Positions 10,485 through 21,476 are shown, numbered from the stretch's first letter. The stretch: 34,515 bases of DNA from an uncultured Clostridium sp. (GCA_945949485.1 CAMFER010000011.1:1-34515), one strand, 5' to 3'. Program-made: numbers and translations. The notes: generated from the letters alone by a model not told the origin.

Positions 10485-11627
10485 ATGATAAAAAAAGTAG
10501 CAATTTTAGCAAATGGAGGAGATGTTTCAGGATTTAATGCTGTTATTAGAGCAATTAAAAGAACAGCAGAAACACATGGCATAGAATGCTATGGATATAT
10601 CGATGGATATAGAGGATTAGTTGAAAATAACTATATAAGATTAGATGGAAGCGAAAAAGCATCTGGAATATTAACTAAAGGTGGTTCAATAATTGGATCA
10701 TCTACAAATGCTATAGTATTCCATTATAAAGTAGAACATGAAGACGGAACAGTAACATATGAAGATTTATCTGATAAATGTGTTGAGAATGTTAAAAAAG
10801 CTGGATTTGACTGTGTATTTACACTAGGAGGAGATAGTACACAAAAATCCGCAAGAGACTTGTTCTTAAAAGGCATTAATACAATAGGAGTACCAAAAAC
10901 AATAGATAATGATGTGGCATGTACTGATGTTACATTTGGGTATAATACAGCTGTACACGTTGCAACAGAAGCATTAGATAGATTACATACAACAGCCGAA
11001 ACACACAACAGAATAATGGTATTAGAAGTAATGGGAAGATTTGCTGGCTGGATAGCTTTAGAATCAGCTATATCTGGAGGAGCAGATGTTGCACTAATTC
11101 CAGAAATACCATATGATATAAACAAAGCAGCAGAAGCTATAAAAAGAAGACAAAAAGAAGGCAAAAACTTTAGTGTTGTTGTAGTATCAGAAGGTGCTCA
11201 TCCAATTAATGCTGCTCAAACAACACATTCAGCAGAAGGTATTGATAACGAAGCAGGAATAAGTGTAAAATTTGGAGGAGAAGGTAATAGAGTTGCAAAA
11301 CAATTACAAGAACTAACAGGATTAGAATCTAGATGTACAATTCTTGGATACATGCAAAGAGGTGGTACACCAACAGCATATGATAGAGTATTGTCTACAA
11401 AGTATGGTGCAAAAGCAATGGAACTTGCAATGGAAGGAAAATTCGGAGTTCTAACAGTTATTAAGAATGGAAAATTAGACTGCGTTCCATTAGAAATTGT
11501 TGTAGGAGAAAATAAAGAAATTGGTGCTGTACAAGGTGGTACTGCGGAAAGTAATGTAAGATATGTAACAATGGATCATGATTTAGTAAAAACAGCAAGA
11601 AACATTGGAATAAATTTAGGTGACTAG
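10485..11627 (+). CDS. pfkA: 6-phosphofructokinase family (PfkA-like; phosphoryl donor uncertain)
   Basis: KKVAILANGGDVSGFNAVIRAIKR...LGGDSTQKSARDL...GVPKTIDNDVACTDVTFGYNTAV...VMGRFAGWIAL. Confidence 0.9.
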   Translation: MIKKVAILANGGDVSGFNAVIRAIKRTAETHGIECYGYIDGYRGLVENNYIRLDGSEKASGILTKGGSIIGSSTNAIVFHYKVEHEDGTVTYEDLSDKCVENVKKAGFDCVFTLGGDSTQKSARDLFLKGINTIGVPKTIDNDVACTDVTFGYNTAVHVATEALDRLHTTAETHNRIMVLEVMGRFAGWIALESAISGGADVALIPEIPYDINKAAEAIKRRQKEGKNFSVVVVSEGAHPINAAQTTHSAEGIDNEAGISVKFGGEGNRVAKQLQELTGLESRCTILGYMQRGGTPTAYDRVLSTKYGAKAMELAMEGKFGVLTVIKNGKLDCVPLEIVVGENKEIGAVQGGTAESNVRYVTMDHDLVKTARNIGINLGD

Positions 11628-11675
11628 TAATAATATTTAATGTAATAATTATAAATAGTTTGAAGGGAGAAAAAT

Positions 11676-12353
11676 ATGGAAGAAAACAATGAAAAAAAAT
11701 TAGATGCAGAAGAATTAAAAAAAGAAGCAGCAGATGCTGTGAATCAAGTTAAAGATACTATTAAAAATGTAGATATAAGAAAAGATACTTTAGAAACCAA
11801 AGGATTTCTTACTGAAATGATAAAGAATCCTTTAGGAAAAATCAAAGAAGTTGCAACAAAAAATGATAGTAAATTTTTAAAATATGTAATAATTATAATA
11901 GCTATTTGGTGTGTAGCAGAACTTATTTATGAAAGTTTCACTCTTAATAACTTATGGGGATTTTCACATATAGGTACAAGTATATTATCAGTTATAATAT
12001 CTGCAATAACACCAATAATAAGTGTTTTGATAATGTCAATAATCATATATGTATTAAATAAAACAAATAAAAAGAATATCACAACAGTATTTTCTGCAAT
12101 TACAACAGCTAGTATTCCTTTAGTATTTTCATCAATTGTTAGTTTATTAAATTTAATAAATTCAAGAATTGGATTAATAACGTCTTCTTTCGCAAAATTA
12201 TGTAATATTATTTCAATAATCTTATCATATTTTGCTATTAAAAATGTATTCGGAATCGAAAAAAACTCAGAATTTATCAAAAAATTCCTATTAATACAAT
12301 TTATCTATTACGTTGTATATATAATTTTATCATTATTAGGAATATATATTTAA
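11676..12353 (+). CDS. Multi-pass membrane protein, Yip1-like
   Basis: RBS gaaggga; several hydrophobic segments. Confidence 0.55.
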   Translation: MEENNEKKLDAEELKKEAADAVNQVKDTIKNVDIRKDTLETKGFLTEMIKNPLGKIKEVATKNDSKFLKYVIIIIAIWCVAELIYESFTLNNLWGFSHIGTSILSVIISAITPIISVLIMSIIIYVLNKTNKKNITTVFSAITTASIPLVFSSIVSLLNLINSRIGLITSSFAKLCNIISIILSYFAIKNVFGIEKNSEFIKKFLLIQFIYYVVYIILSLLGIYI

Positions 12354-12605
12354 TATATCAAAATATGGAAATAATAAAATTTACAATTTATAATAATTTA
12401 AAGTATAAAAGAAGAAAAGTCAGTTTTCTTCTTTTTTGCATTTTCTACAAAAAAAGACAAAAAAAGTGCGACAAAACATTCCTGGAACCAAGTGTTTCAT
12501 TACAAATATATTACATTTTTATTACATTTAGGAAAAAACGTTGTATAAAAAAGTAGATATGATATAATTTAAGTAGAATTTTTGGATTACGAAGGAGGAG
12601 TAATT

Positions 12606-13772
12606 ATGTTAAAATCAAACGTTGGATGGAGCACAAATGAAGATTGTTATACACAAGGAAAGGAATCTGCAAAAAAAGCAGTAGTTGATTTAATTCAAAC
12701 AAAAGTAGCTTTTTTATATACATCAGTAGATTGTGATGTTAAAAAAGTATTAGAAGGAGCAAAATCAGAGTTGGGTACAGCTCCAATTATTGGATGTACA
12801 TCAAGCGCAGGATTAATAGTACCAGATGGATTTATTTCTGGTGAAAAAGGATTTACAGGAATTTTAGCAATAGGAGATCCAGATACTAATGTTGGAGTAG
12901 CAGCTTCAGAAAGAGGAAAAGATCCTAGAGAAACAGGAAGAAAAGTAGCTTTAGAAGCTATGAAAAAAGCCGGAAGAGAAGATGCACCAGCATATTTCTA
13001 TATGGTAGCATCACCAGCAGAAGAAGAATTCTATATTAAAGGTATCCAAGATGTTATAGGAATGGTACCAGTATTTGGAGGAAGTGCAGCAGATAATACT
13101 GTTGAAGGTAAATGGAGTATTTATTCAAATGATAAAATATTTGCAGATGGTGTAGCAGTAGCATTTTTCTATACAGACAAAGAAATGAAAAATGTATTTA
13201 CAGGGGCATATAATGAAACAACAAATTCAGGAGTTATAACAAAAGTTAATGGAAATAGAACATTAGCAGAAATTGATGGAGTACCAGCTCTTAAAAAATA
13301 TGCTTCTTGGACAGGTGCTAAAGCAAAAGAACTAAAAGAAAATAACTTATTAGTTACAACAATAACAAAACCATTAGGTGTAAAAGATAGATTAGGAGAT
13401 TTAATTGCAATTCGTCATCCAATGTATGGAAATGAAGATGGATCAATGAATATAGGGGCAAATTTAGCAGTAAATACAGCAGTAATTCAAATGGAAGCAT
13501 CTGTAGATGAATTAATTAATTCTACAGGAAAGACAATGAAAGAATTAAACAAAGAAATGAACGGAGATATAGGAGCATATTTATTAGTACATTGTGGTGG
13601 AAGAAGATTAGGTATAGGAGACAGAATTGATGAAGTTGCAAAACAATTAAAGAAAGAAGCAAAAGGAGTACCATTTATTACAATATTTACATTTGGTGAA
13701 TATGGAGTAAAAGATAATGGTGGAAATACAACAGGAGGTTTAATGCTATCATTTACAGCATTTGGTAAATGA
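12606..13772 (+). CDS. FIST N/C domain sensory protein
   Basis: MLKSNVGWSTNEDCYTQGKESAKKAV...APIIGCTSSAGLIVPDGF...VFGGSAADNTVEGKW...VHCGGRRLGIGDR. Confidence 0.85.
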   Translation: MLKSNVGWSTNEDCYTQGKESAKKAVVDLIQTKVAFLYTSVDCDVKKVLEGAKSELGTAPIIGCTSSAGLIVPDGFISGEKGFTGILAIGDPDTNVGVAASERGKDPRETGRKVALEAMKKAGREDAPAYFYMVASPAEEEFYIKGIQDVIGMVPVFGGSAADNTVEGKWSIYSNDKIFADGVAVAFFYTDKEMKNVFTGAYNETTNSGVITKVNGNRTLAEIDGVPALKKYASWTGAKAKELKENNLLVTTITKPLGVKDRLGDLIAIRHPMYGNEDGSMNIGANLAVNTAVIQMEASVDELINSTGKTMKELNKEMNGDIGAYLLVHCGGRRLGIGDRIDEVAKQLKKEAKGVPFITIFTFGEYGVKDNGGNTTGGLMLSFTAFGK

Positions 13773-13907
13773 AGAGCAGGGAAAAAACCACTAATTCAAG
13801 AGAATAATAGTTATAAATGTATAACCGAAAAATATCATACTGATGATAAAATAAATGAGATTATGGTATGTAAAAATACTAATGTAAGTAATAAGGAGGG
13901 AGCAACT

Positions 13908-15341
13908 GTGAAAAACTTAATCGGATATGAATGGAAAGAAGCTTCAAATGGAGCTCAAATAGAAGTTGTTAATCCAGCAACTCAAGAATTGATAGATACT
14001 GTTCCAAATGTTACAGAAGAAGATGTTGATGAAGCAGTAAAAGTAGCAATGATAGAACAAAAAAAATGGGAAAAAGTATCTATATATGATAGAGCAGAAA
14101 TATTATACAAATTTGTTGATTTGATAGAAGAAAACAAAGAAAGATTAGCTGTTCTATTATCAAATGAAACTGGAAAACCAATTAAAGAAGCAAGAGGAGA
14201 ACTTGCAAATGTTAGAATTGGTGTAAGAGGATTTGTTGAAAAAGCTAAACATTATTATGGAGAAAGTATTCCAGCAGGAAGTGAAGCAGGGCAAGAAACT
14301 ACAATGCAAATAACAAAAAGATATCCAATAGGAGTAATTGCAGCAATAATCCCATTTAACTTCCCAAGCGATTTATTCTGCCAAAAAGTACCACCAGCAT
14401 TAATGATGGGAAATAGTATAATTGTAAAACCATCAAACTATAATCCATTAACATTAATTGAATATGTAAAATTGATGATAGAAGCTGGAGTGCCAGCTGG
14501 ATGCATACAAGTATTAACAGGTGATGGACCAACAGCAGGACAAGCATTAGCAAGACATCCAGGAGTACATTTAGTATCTTTAACAGGAGGAACAGCAGCT
14601 GGAATTCAAACAATGGGAACAGCATCTAAAAATTTAACACATGTAATGTTAGAATTAGGTGGAAACGATGCATTTATCTTCTTGGAAGATGGAGATATGG
14701 ATTTAGCAGTAAAAGAGACTATCTGGGGAAGATTATATAATGGTGGACAAGTATGTTGCGCAAGTAAACGTTTCTTAATTCATAATTCAAGAAAAGCTGA
14801 ATTTATAGAAAGAATGAAAGAAGTTATATCAAACTTAAAAGTTGGAGATCCAATGAAAGAAGATACAGATATGGGACCAATGATTAATATAAATGCAGCA
14901 AAGAGAATAGAAGAACAAGTAAATCAAATGGTAGCAGAAGGAGCGACAATAGTATGTGGAGGAAAAAGAGAGGATGCATACTATTATCCAACAATTCTAG
15001 ATAATGTAACAAAAGATATGGAAGTTGCAAAAGATATGGAAATATTTGGACCAGTAATTTCTGTAATTGGATTTGATGATGTAGAAGAAGCAATTGAAAT
15101 AGCTAACCAATCTTCATATGGATTATGTGGATGCGTTATTTCAAAAGATGTTTCAAGAGCTATGAAAATAGCAGATAGATTAGAATGTGGTGGAGCTGTA
15201 GTAAATGGTGCAAGCTTCTATAGATCATTTGAAATGCCATTTGGAGGATGGAAACATTCAGGAATCGGAAATGAAGGAGTAGCAACAACACTTGCTGAAA
15301 TGTCAAGATTAAAAACAATAGTATTAAAAAATATTCTATAA
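13908..15341 (+). CDS. NAD(P)-dependent aldehyde dehydrogenase
   Basis: GTG start after aaggaggg; IPFNFPSDLFCQKVPPALMMGNSIIVKPS, VMLELGGNDAFIFLEDGDMDLA, NGGQVCCASKRF (catalytic Cys), EIFGPVISV. Confidence 0.93.
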   Translation: MKNLIGYEWKEASNGAQIEVVNPATQELIDTVPNVTEEDVDEAVKVAMIEQKKWEKVSIYDRAEILYKFVDLIEENKERLAVLLSNETGKPIKEARGELANVRIGVRGFVEKAKHYYGESIPAGSEAGQETTMQITKRYPIGVIAAIIPFNFPSDLFCQKVPPALMMGNSIIVKPSNYNPLTLIEYVKLMIEAGVPAGCIQVLTGDGPTAGQALARHPGVHLVSLTGGTAAGIQTMGTASKNLTHVMLELGGNDAFIFLEDGDMDLAVKETIWGRLYNGGQVCCASKRFLIHNSRKAEFIERMKEVISNLKVGDPMKEDTDMGPMININAAKRIEEQVNQMVAEGATIVCGGKREDAYYYPTILDNVTKDMEVAKDMEIFGPVISVIGFDDVEEAIEIANQSSYGLCGCVISKDVSRAMKIADRLECGGAVVNGASFYRSFEMPFGGWKHSGIGNEGVATTLAEMSRLKTIVLKNIL

Positions 15342-15468
15342 TACTAACATATCAAATATTATAGATTCTAAAACAAAATAGAAAATATTTAATCTAGATA
15401 AAAAATAAGGAAGATGTTTCTTTTTGAATTTCAAAAAGAAACTCTTCTAATGTAATTTAGGTGATAGA

Positions 15469-16113
15469 ATGAATAAAAAGAAAATAATAATTATATCAAT
15501 TATAGCGGTTTTATTAATAGTTGCAGTTGCTATCGGAATATATATGTTTGTTGAAAATAAAAATAAAGAACAACAAAATATTTCTATAGTAAATGAAATA
15601 TATTCAGATTTACAAAGCAGAGAAGAATATACATTTGAAGAGATATTAGATGAAAATAATAGATTATACTATGCTAAAAGTCAAGATAAGGCATATTTAG
15701 AAATAACTACGGACGGAAAAAAGGCTAAATATATAATAAAAGATAATAATACATATTATTTAGATGAAGAAAACAAAGTGTATTATACCTATTTAAACGA
15801 TCAAGAAAATGTAAATATGATAATGGACAAGCTAATAGATTTAAAAGATTTAGAATATACAAGTAGTATAGAGACAATAGGTAGCAAAAATTATTTTTAC
15901 CAACAATATGAAAATGTAGATTATTTTTTATTTGATACTTCAAAAGTAGTTGAAAACGAAGAAAATGTATCAACAATATTTTACTATAAGAATAAAAAAC
16001 TAGAATATATAAGAACAATTGAAGGTGAAGAAACAGAATTACTTAAAGTCAATATAACATACGATGTAAATCAAAATTTATTTGAAATACCTGAAGGATA
16101 TGTTCAAAAGTAA
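15469..16113 (+). CDS. Membrane-anchored hypothetical (lipoprotein-carrier-like)
   Basis: N-terminal TM MNKKKIIIISIIAVLLIVAVAIGIYMFV; intact ORF. Confidence 0.55.
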   Translation: MNKKKIIIISIIAVLLIVAVAIGIYMFVENKNKEQQNISIVNEIYSDLQSREEYTFEEILDENNRLYYAKSQDKAYLEITTDGKKAKYIIKDNNTYYLDEENKVYYTYLNDQENVNMIMDKLIDLKDLEYTSSIETIGSKNYFYQQYENVDYFLFDTSKVVENEENVSTIFYYKNKKLEYIRTIEGEETELLKVNITYDVNQNLFEIPEGYVQK

Positions 16114-16182
16114 AACAAAATTAAACAAAAAATCAAACAAATTGATTAAATAGAAGTTAAAATATAAAGGAGGAGATTAAAA

Positions 16183-17343
16183 ATGTCAACAAAGTTTGTT
16201 TTAAATGAAACTTCATATTTTGGAAAAGGAGCAAGAGAAGAATTAGCTGGAGAAATAAAAAACAGAGGATTTAAAAAAGTATTTTTAGTAAGTGATAAAG
16301 CATTAGTAGAAGCTGGAGTAACAAAAAAAGTTGAAGATGTACTAAATAATAGCGATATACCATATGAATTATATGATGAAATTAAACCTAACCCAACAAT
16401 AAAAAATGTTACAGATGGAGTAGCTGCTTGTAAAAAATCAAAAGCTGATTTAATAGTAGCAGTTGGTGGAGGGTCAAGCATAGATACTGCGAAAGGTATA
16501 TCTATAGTTATGACAAATCCAGATAGAGCAGATATAAAATCTTTAAATGGTCTTTCAAACACAGTAAATAGAGGAATGCCAATAATTGCATTACCAACAA
16601 CAGCAGGTACAGCAGCAGAAGTAACAATTAACTATGTTATTACAGATGAAGAAGCAGAAGTAAAAATGGTATGTGTAGACCCTAACGATATACCAATTTT
16701 AGCAATAATAGATTCTGAACTTATGGCGTCAATGCCAAAAGGATTAGCTGCAGCTACAGGAATGGATGCATTAACACATGCAGTTGAAGGATATATAACA
16801 AAAGCACATAATGAAATGTCAGATATGTTTCATATGAAGGCAATAAAGATGATATTTAAATATTTAGCTAGAGCAGTAAATGATAAAGATGATGAAGCAG
16901 TAGAAATGATGGGATTAGCACAATATATAGCAGGAATGGGATTTTCAAATGTTGGATTAGGAATAGTTCATTCAATGGCCCATCAATTAGGTGCAGTATA
17001 TGACACACCACATGGAATAGCAAATGCAATGCTTTTACCAACAGTTATGAGATTTAATGGAGAAGATCCAGCAACAGCACAAAGATTTAGAGAAATATTG
17101 GTAAATATAGGAAGACCAGATGCTCAAACATTAAATGATCAAGATGTAATAAACACTTTTGTATGGATGATATCAGAACTTAGTAAAGCAGTTGGAATCA
17201 CAACAACAATAAAAGATTATGGAGCTAAAGAAGAAGATTTTGAAATGTTAGCAGAAAAAGCAATGAATGATCCATGTAAACCAGGAAACCCAAGAGATGT
17301 TTCAAAAGAAGATTTCATAGAATTATATAAAAGAGCTATGTAA
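16183..17343 (+). CDS. Iron-containing alcohol dehydrogenase
   Basis: FGKGAREELAGEIKNRGFKKVFLVSDKALVEAGV; GGGSSIDTAKGI; GIVHSMAHQLGAVYDTPHGIANAMLLP. Confidence 0.95.
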   Translation: MSTKFVLNETSYFGKGAREELAGEIKNRGFKKVFLVSDKALVEAGVTKKVEDVLNNSDIPYELYDEIKPNPTIKNVTDGVAACKKSKADLIVAVGGGSSIDTAKGISIVMTNPDRADIKSLNGLSNTVNRGMPIIALPTTAGTAAEVTINYVITDEEAEVKMVCVDPNDIPILAIIDSELMASMPKGLAAATGMDALTHAVEGYITKAHNEMSDMFHMKAIKMIFKYLARAVNDKDDEAVEMMGLAQYIAGMGFSNVGLGIVHSMAHQLGAVYDTPHGIANAMLLPTVMRFNGEDPATAQRFREILVNIGRPDAQTLNDQDVINTFVWMISELSKAVGITTTIKDYGAKEEDFEMLAEKAMNDPCKPGNPRDVSKEDFIELYKRAM

Positions 17344-17346
17344 TTT

Positions 17347-17388
17347 TGGGACAGGTCCCTTTAAGACATTTTGACCAATTAGGGACAG
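17347..17388. repeat. Imperfect palindrome GGGACAGGTCCC followed by a second agggacag half
   Basis: gggacaggtccctttaagacattttgaccaattagggacag. Confidence 0.4.
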
Positions 17389-17402
17389 ATTAAATATAAA
17401 AA

Positions 17403-17438
17403 TAAAACCTCAGGACTAAAAAAGTTCTGAGGTTTTGC
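17403..17438. terminator. Bidirectional terminator
   Basis: aaaacctcaggactaaaaaagttctgaggtttt. Confidence 0.8.
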
Positions 17439-17439
17439 A

Positions 17440-17826
17440 CTAGTTAGGTTCTTTTTTTAACAAAAAAGTAATCTTAATTTCAGGATTGTTTAGATTTTTT
17501 AATTTGATTTCTAGAAATAAACAATCTTGATCTGGTAACTCTCGAAGTTGAGTGCTTTCAAAGTCCACATAGCATTCTTCTGGTTCTCTATTCTCTTCAG
17601 GAAAAGAAAAAGAAAAGACGAATTTTCCTAAAAACTTGTAACCAATAAAAAGTACAGAGTGCTTTTTTACAGATTCATCACAATTTTCACATGGTTTTAT
17701 TGTGTTAAGATGAATAAAATTAATTAATGAAATATCTTCATCAATCCGCACAATGTTTTTGCAAAATGGACAAACATATCCAACAACTTTCCTTTCTGTC
17801 AAATTCAAGAATTCTTCAAATGTCAT
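17440..17826 (-). CDS. Zinc-ribbon hypothetical protein with in-frame CGG and no frameshift
   Basis: CPFC...CENC cysteine pairs in one frame; RBS aggaggt on minus strand. Confidence 0.7.
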   Translation of the reverse strand: MTFEEFLNLTERKVVGYVCPFCKNIVRIDEDISLINFIHLNTIKPCENCDESVKKHSVLFIGYKFLGKFVFSFSFPEENREPEECYVDFESTQLRELPDQDCLFLEIKLKNLNNPEIKITFLLKKEPN

Positions 17827-17997
17827 ATAAATACCTCCTTGTGCACAAATAAGATTATATGTTAATCAACATAATAATATAATATAATCTTATAAAAGTA
17901 TGATAAAATACTATTAAATAAAAGTCAAGTGAAAATAGATTTTTTTAAAATTATACTTGCAAAATGTTTAAAAATATGGCATAATATTAACATAAAT

Positions 17998-18253
17998 GTA
18001 AAAGACTATAAAAAAGAGGAGTAGGTATAGACTAGTTTTTAGAGAATGGAAGTCGTTGGCTGTAAGCTTCTTAAATATAGATATACTGAAGGTAGCTTTT
18101 TTGTTGATATTTTGAACATCTAAAAGAAAAAGTAAAAATATCCGTTCAGGCAACGTTAAAAGCCAATTAAGATATATAACAAGTAAAGGTTATATAAATT
18201 AAGGTGGTACCGTGAGAATTAAGCTCGCCCTTATGTTAAGGGTGAGCTTTTTT
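17998..18253 (+). promoter_or_regulatory. T-box leader upstream of valS
   Basis: AAGGTGGTACCGTG (18201-18214) followed by terminator aagctcgccctta-tgt-taagggtgagcttttttt; directly precedes valS. Confidence 0.92.
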
Positions 18254-18275
18254 GATATAAAGGAGGAATAAATGT

Positions 18276-20936
18276 ATGTTAGGAGAAAAATTTAATCCAA
18301 AAGATTTTGAAGACGAAATTTATGCTAGATGGGAAAAAGAAGGTTGTTTTAAGCCAAGTATGGATAAAACTAAAGAAAGTTATTGCATAATGATGCCTCC
18401 ACCAAATGTAACTGGAAAACTTCATATGGGGCATGCATTAGATGGAACAATACAAGATATATTAATTCGTTTTAAAAGAATGCAAGGATATAATACACTA
18501 TGGCTTCCTGGATCAGATCATGCAGCAATATCTACAGAAATGAAAGTTGTTCAAAAACTAAAAGCAGAAGGAAAAAGTAAACAAGATTTAGGAAGAGAAA
18601 AATTCTTAGAAGAAGCTTGGGATTGGACAAGACTATATGGCGGAACAATTCAGAACCAACAAAAGAAATTAGGATGTTCCTGCGATTGGGAAAGACGTAG
18701 ATTTACACTAGATGAAGGATTGTCAGAGGCAGTTCTAGAACAATTTATTAAACTATATAACGATGGATTAATATATAAAGGAACAAGAATGGTAAACTGG
18801 TGTCCAAATTGTCACACAGCAATATCAGATGCAGAAGTGGAATACAAGGAAGAAAATTCGCACTTATGGCATTTAAGATATAAAATAAAAGATGAAGATA
18901 GATATGTAGAAGTTGCAACAACTAGACCAGAAACAATGTTAGGAGATACAGCTGTGGCCGTTCATCCAGAAGACGATAGATATAAAGACATAGTTGGTAA
19001 AACATGTATTGTACCAATAGTAAATAGAGAAATTCCAATAATTGCAGATGAATTTGTAGAAAAAGAATTTGGAACAGGATGTGTTAAAATAACACCATCA
19101 CATGATCAAAATGATTATCAAGCAGGTCTAAAACATAACCTACAATTTATAGAAGTGTTTGATGATAGAAGTATAATGAAAGATTTAATGCCTGAAGTTG
19201 AAGGTATGGAATCAATAAAAGCAAGACCTATTATTGTTGAAAAATTAAAAGAATTAGGAGCTTTGGTTTCTATAGAAGATTATACTCATAATGTTGGAAA
19301 ATGTGAAAGATGTAAAACAACTGTTGAACCAAGAGTTTCTGAACAATGGTTTGTAAAGATGAAAGAATTAGCTAAACCAGCAATAGAAGCAGTAAAAAGT
19401 GATGATGTCAAATTTGTACCAAAAAGATATGAAAAAACATATTTTAATTGGATGGAAAACATTCAAGATTGGTGTATTTCTAGACAACTATGGTGGGGAC
19501 ATAGAATACCTGCATATTATTGTAAAGATTGTGGACATATAAATGTAGCAAAAGAAATGCCAGAAAAATGTGAAAAATGTAATGGGACTAATTTAGAGCA
19601 AGACCAAGATACATTAGATACATGGTTTAGTTCAGCATTATGGCCATTTTCAACTTTAGGTTGGCCAAATAGAGATTCAGAAGATCTAAAAACATTTTAT
19701 CCTACAAATGTATTAGTAACAGCATATGACATTATATTCTTCTGGGTTGCAAGAATGATTTTCTCTGGATTATATTCAATGAAAGAAAAGCCTTTTAGTG
19801 ATATATTAATTCACGGAATAGTTCGTGATAGTCAAGGAAGAAAAATGTCAAAAACTCTTGGAAATGGTGTAGATCCAATAGAAGTTATTGAAAAATATGG
19901 AGCAGATGCATTAAGATTTTCTGTACTTTCAGGAACAACAATGGGAAATGATATAAAATATATGCCAGAAAAATTAGAACAAGCTTCAAATTTTGCAAAT
20001 AAAATATGGAATGCAGCTAAATTCATAATAATGAATAGACCAGAAGAAGAGAAAATCATTAAATTTAGAAAAGAAAACTATAATGAAAAAGAAAATAAAT
20101 ATAAAGAAAATTCATTAAGAATAGAAGACAGATGGATACTAAATAAATTAAATACATTAGTAGGAGAAATAACTACAAATATTAATAACTATGATTTAGG
20201 TGTTGCCATTGATAAAATATATAACTTTATGTGGAATGAATACTGTGATTGGTATATAGAAATAGCTAAGCTAAGATTATATAATGGAACAGAAGAAGAT
20301 AAAATACAAGTTTCATATGTTTTAGATGAAGTTTTTAGAACAGCTTTAAAACTATTACATCCATTTATGCCATTTATAACTACAAAGATATATGAAAATT
20401 TAATAAGATATGATAATAAAGAACTAATGCTAACTAGCTGGCCAATGGTAAATAAAGAAATTACATACAATAAAGAAGAAGAATTAATTGAAAGAATTAA
20501 ACAAATAATAGTTGAAATAAGAAATATAAGAAATACAAAAAATATACATCCTAAAAAGAAATCAGAAATTATTTTAGTAACAACTAAATACAACGAGAAA
20601 CTAAAAGAATTAGAAGATATAATATTAAAATTTGGTTTTGCCAATAAATTAACAATAAAGAAGACAACCGAAGGTGTTGACAAAGATTCTATACATGTAG
20701 TTACTGATGATATCGATGTATTTATACCTTTAAAAGAATTAGTAAATATGGAGGAAGAAAAAGCAAGACTAGAAGAAGAAAGAAAACGATTATTAGGAGA
20801 AATTACAAGATGTGAAAAAATGCTTTCAAATCCTGGTTTTATGAATAAAGCACCAAAAGCTAAAATAGATGAAGAAACAGAAAAATTAAAGAAATACAAA
20901 GAAATGTTAGCTAAAGTAGAAGAAAGCTTAAATTAA
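18276..20936 (+). CDS. valS: Valyl-tRNA synthetase
   Basis: MMPPPNVTGKLHMGHALDGTIQDILIRFKRMQGYNTLWLPGSDHAAISTE; GRKMSKTLGNGVDPIEVI. Confidence 0.98.
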   Translation: MLGEKFNPKDFEDEIYARWEKEGCFKPSMDKTKESYCIMMPPPNVTGKLHMGHALDGTIQDILIRFKRMQGYNTLWLPGSDHAAISTEMKVVQKLKAEGKSKQDLGREKFLEEAWDWTRLYGGTIQNQQKKLGCSCDWERRRFTLDEGLSEAVLEQFIKLYNDGLIYKGTRMVNWCPNCHTAISDAEVEYKEENSHLWHLRYKIKDEDRYVEVATTRPETMLGDTAVAVHPEDDRYKDIVGKTCIVPIVNREIPIIADEFVEKEFGTGCVKITPSHDQNDYQAGLKHNLQFIEVFDDRSIMKDLMPEVEGMESIKARPIIVEKLKELGALVSIEDYTHNVGKCERCKTTVEPRVSEQWFVKMKELAKPAIEAVKSDDVKFVPKRYEKTYFNWMENIQDWCISRQLWWGHRIPAYYCKDCGHINVAKEMPEKCEKCNGTNLEQDQDTLDTWFSSALWPFSTLGWPNRDSEDLKTFYPTNVLVTAYDIIFFWVARMIFSGLYSMKEKPFSDILIHGIVRDSQGRKMSKTLGNGVDPIEVIEKYGADALRFSVLSGTTMGNDIKYMPEKLEQASNFANKIWNAAKFIIMNRPEEEKIIKFRKENYNEKENKYKENSLRIEDRWILNKLNTLVGEITTNINNYDLGVAIDKIYNFMWNEYCDWYIEIAKLRLYNGTEEDKIQVSYVLDEVFRTALKLLHPFMPFITTKIYENLIRYDNKELMLTSWPMVNKEITYNKEEELIERIKQIIVEIRNIRNTKNIHPKKKSEIILVTTKYNEKLKELEDIILKFGFANKLTIKKTTEGVDKDSIHVVTDDIDVFIPLKELVNMEEEKARLEEERKRLLGEITRCEKMLSNPGFMNKAPKAKIDEETEKLKKYKEMLAKVEESLN

Positions 20937-20947
20937 ATATAAAATTA

Positions 20948-20982
20948 AAAAGACACTAGAAAAAACTAGTGCCTTTTTAATT
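20948..20982 (+). terminator. Rho-independent terminator after valS
   Basis: aaaaagacactagaaaaaactagtgccttttt. Confidence 0.8.
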
Positions 20983-21127
20983 GGAAGTAATAATAGAAGT
21001 ACCTTTGATAAAATAAAAAGATGTCGAAAACTTCTAATAAATCGACAAAACTTCTATTATTTTGCTCTTGGAAAATAATGTAAAAAGCAATATAATACAA
21101 AATGTAAAAAATGCAAAGGAGGAAAAA

Positions 21128-21463
21128 ATGGAGTCAAATTATTTTAAAGAAGACAAGCTTCTAGTCTTTAAAATTACAGAAGAAATTGATGAACATAGTG
21201 TACAAATGATAAGGGGGAAAGCAGATTATGAAATTAAAAGATATATGCCTAAAAGAATTGTATTTGATTTTGATAGTGTCACTTTCATGGATAGTGCAGG
21301 AATAGGTTTAATTATAGGAAGATATAAATTAGCAAGTATGATAGGAGCAAAATTAGAAATGAAAAACCTATCAAATGGTGTAAGAAAAATATTTGAGATG
21401 AGTGGATTATTAAGATTAATTCCAGAAACTAAGAATAAGGAAAGTAGCTTAAATGCTATCTAA
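21128..21463 (+). CDS. spoIIAA: Anti-sigma F factor antagonist
   Basis: STAS domain: [49 protein letters not shown]. Confidence 0.95.
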   Translation: MESNYFKEDKLLVFKITEEIDEHSVQMIRGKADYEIKRYMPKRIVFDFDSVTFMDSAGIGLIIGRYKLASMIGAKLEMKNLSNGVRKIFEMSGLLRLIPETKNKESSLNAI

Positions 21464-21476
21464 GAAGGGAGATAAT

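Noticed and set aside
14356-14625. Antisense leucine-rich ORFs (also 14884-15093, 28655-28864, 24350-24706, 9069-9350, 20189-20899)
   Set aside because: Low-complexity translations opposite strongly conserved genes; expected from AT-rich coding DNA.
17347-17388. GGGACAGGTCCC palindrome as part of a CRISPR or mobile element
   Set aside because: Only one and a half copies, no array or transposase nearby; at most a REP-like remnant.
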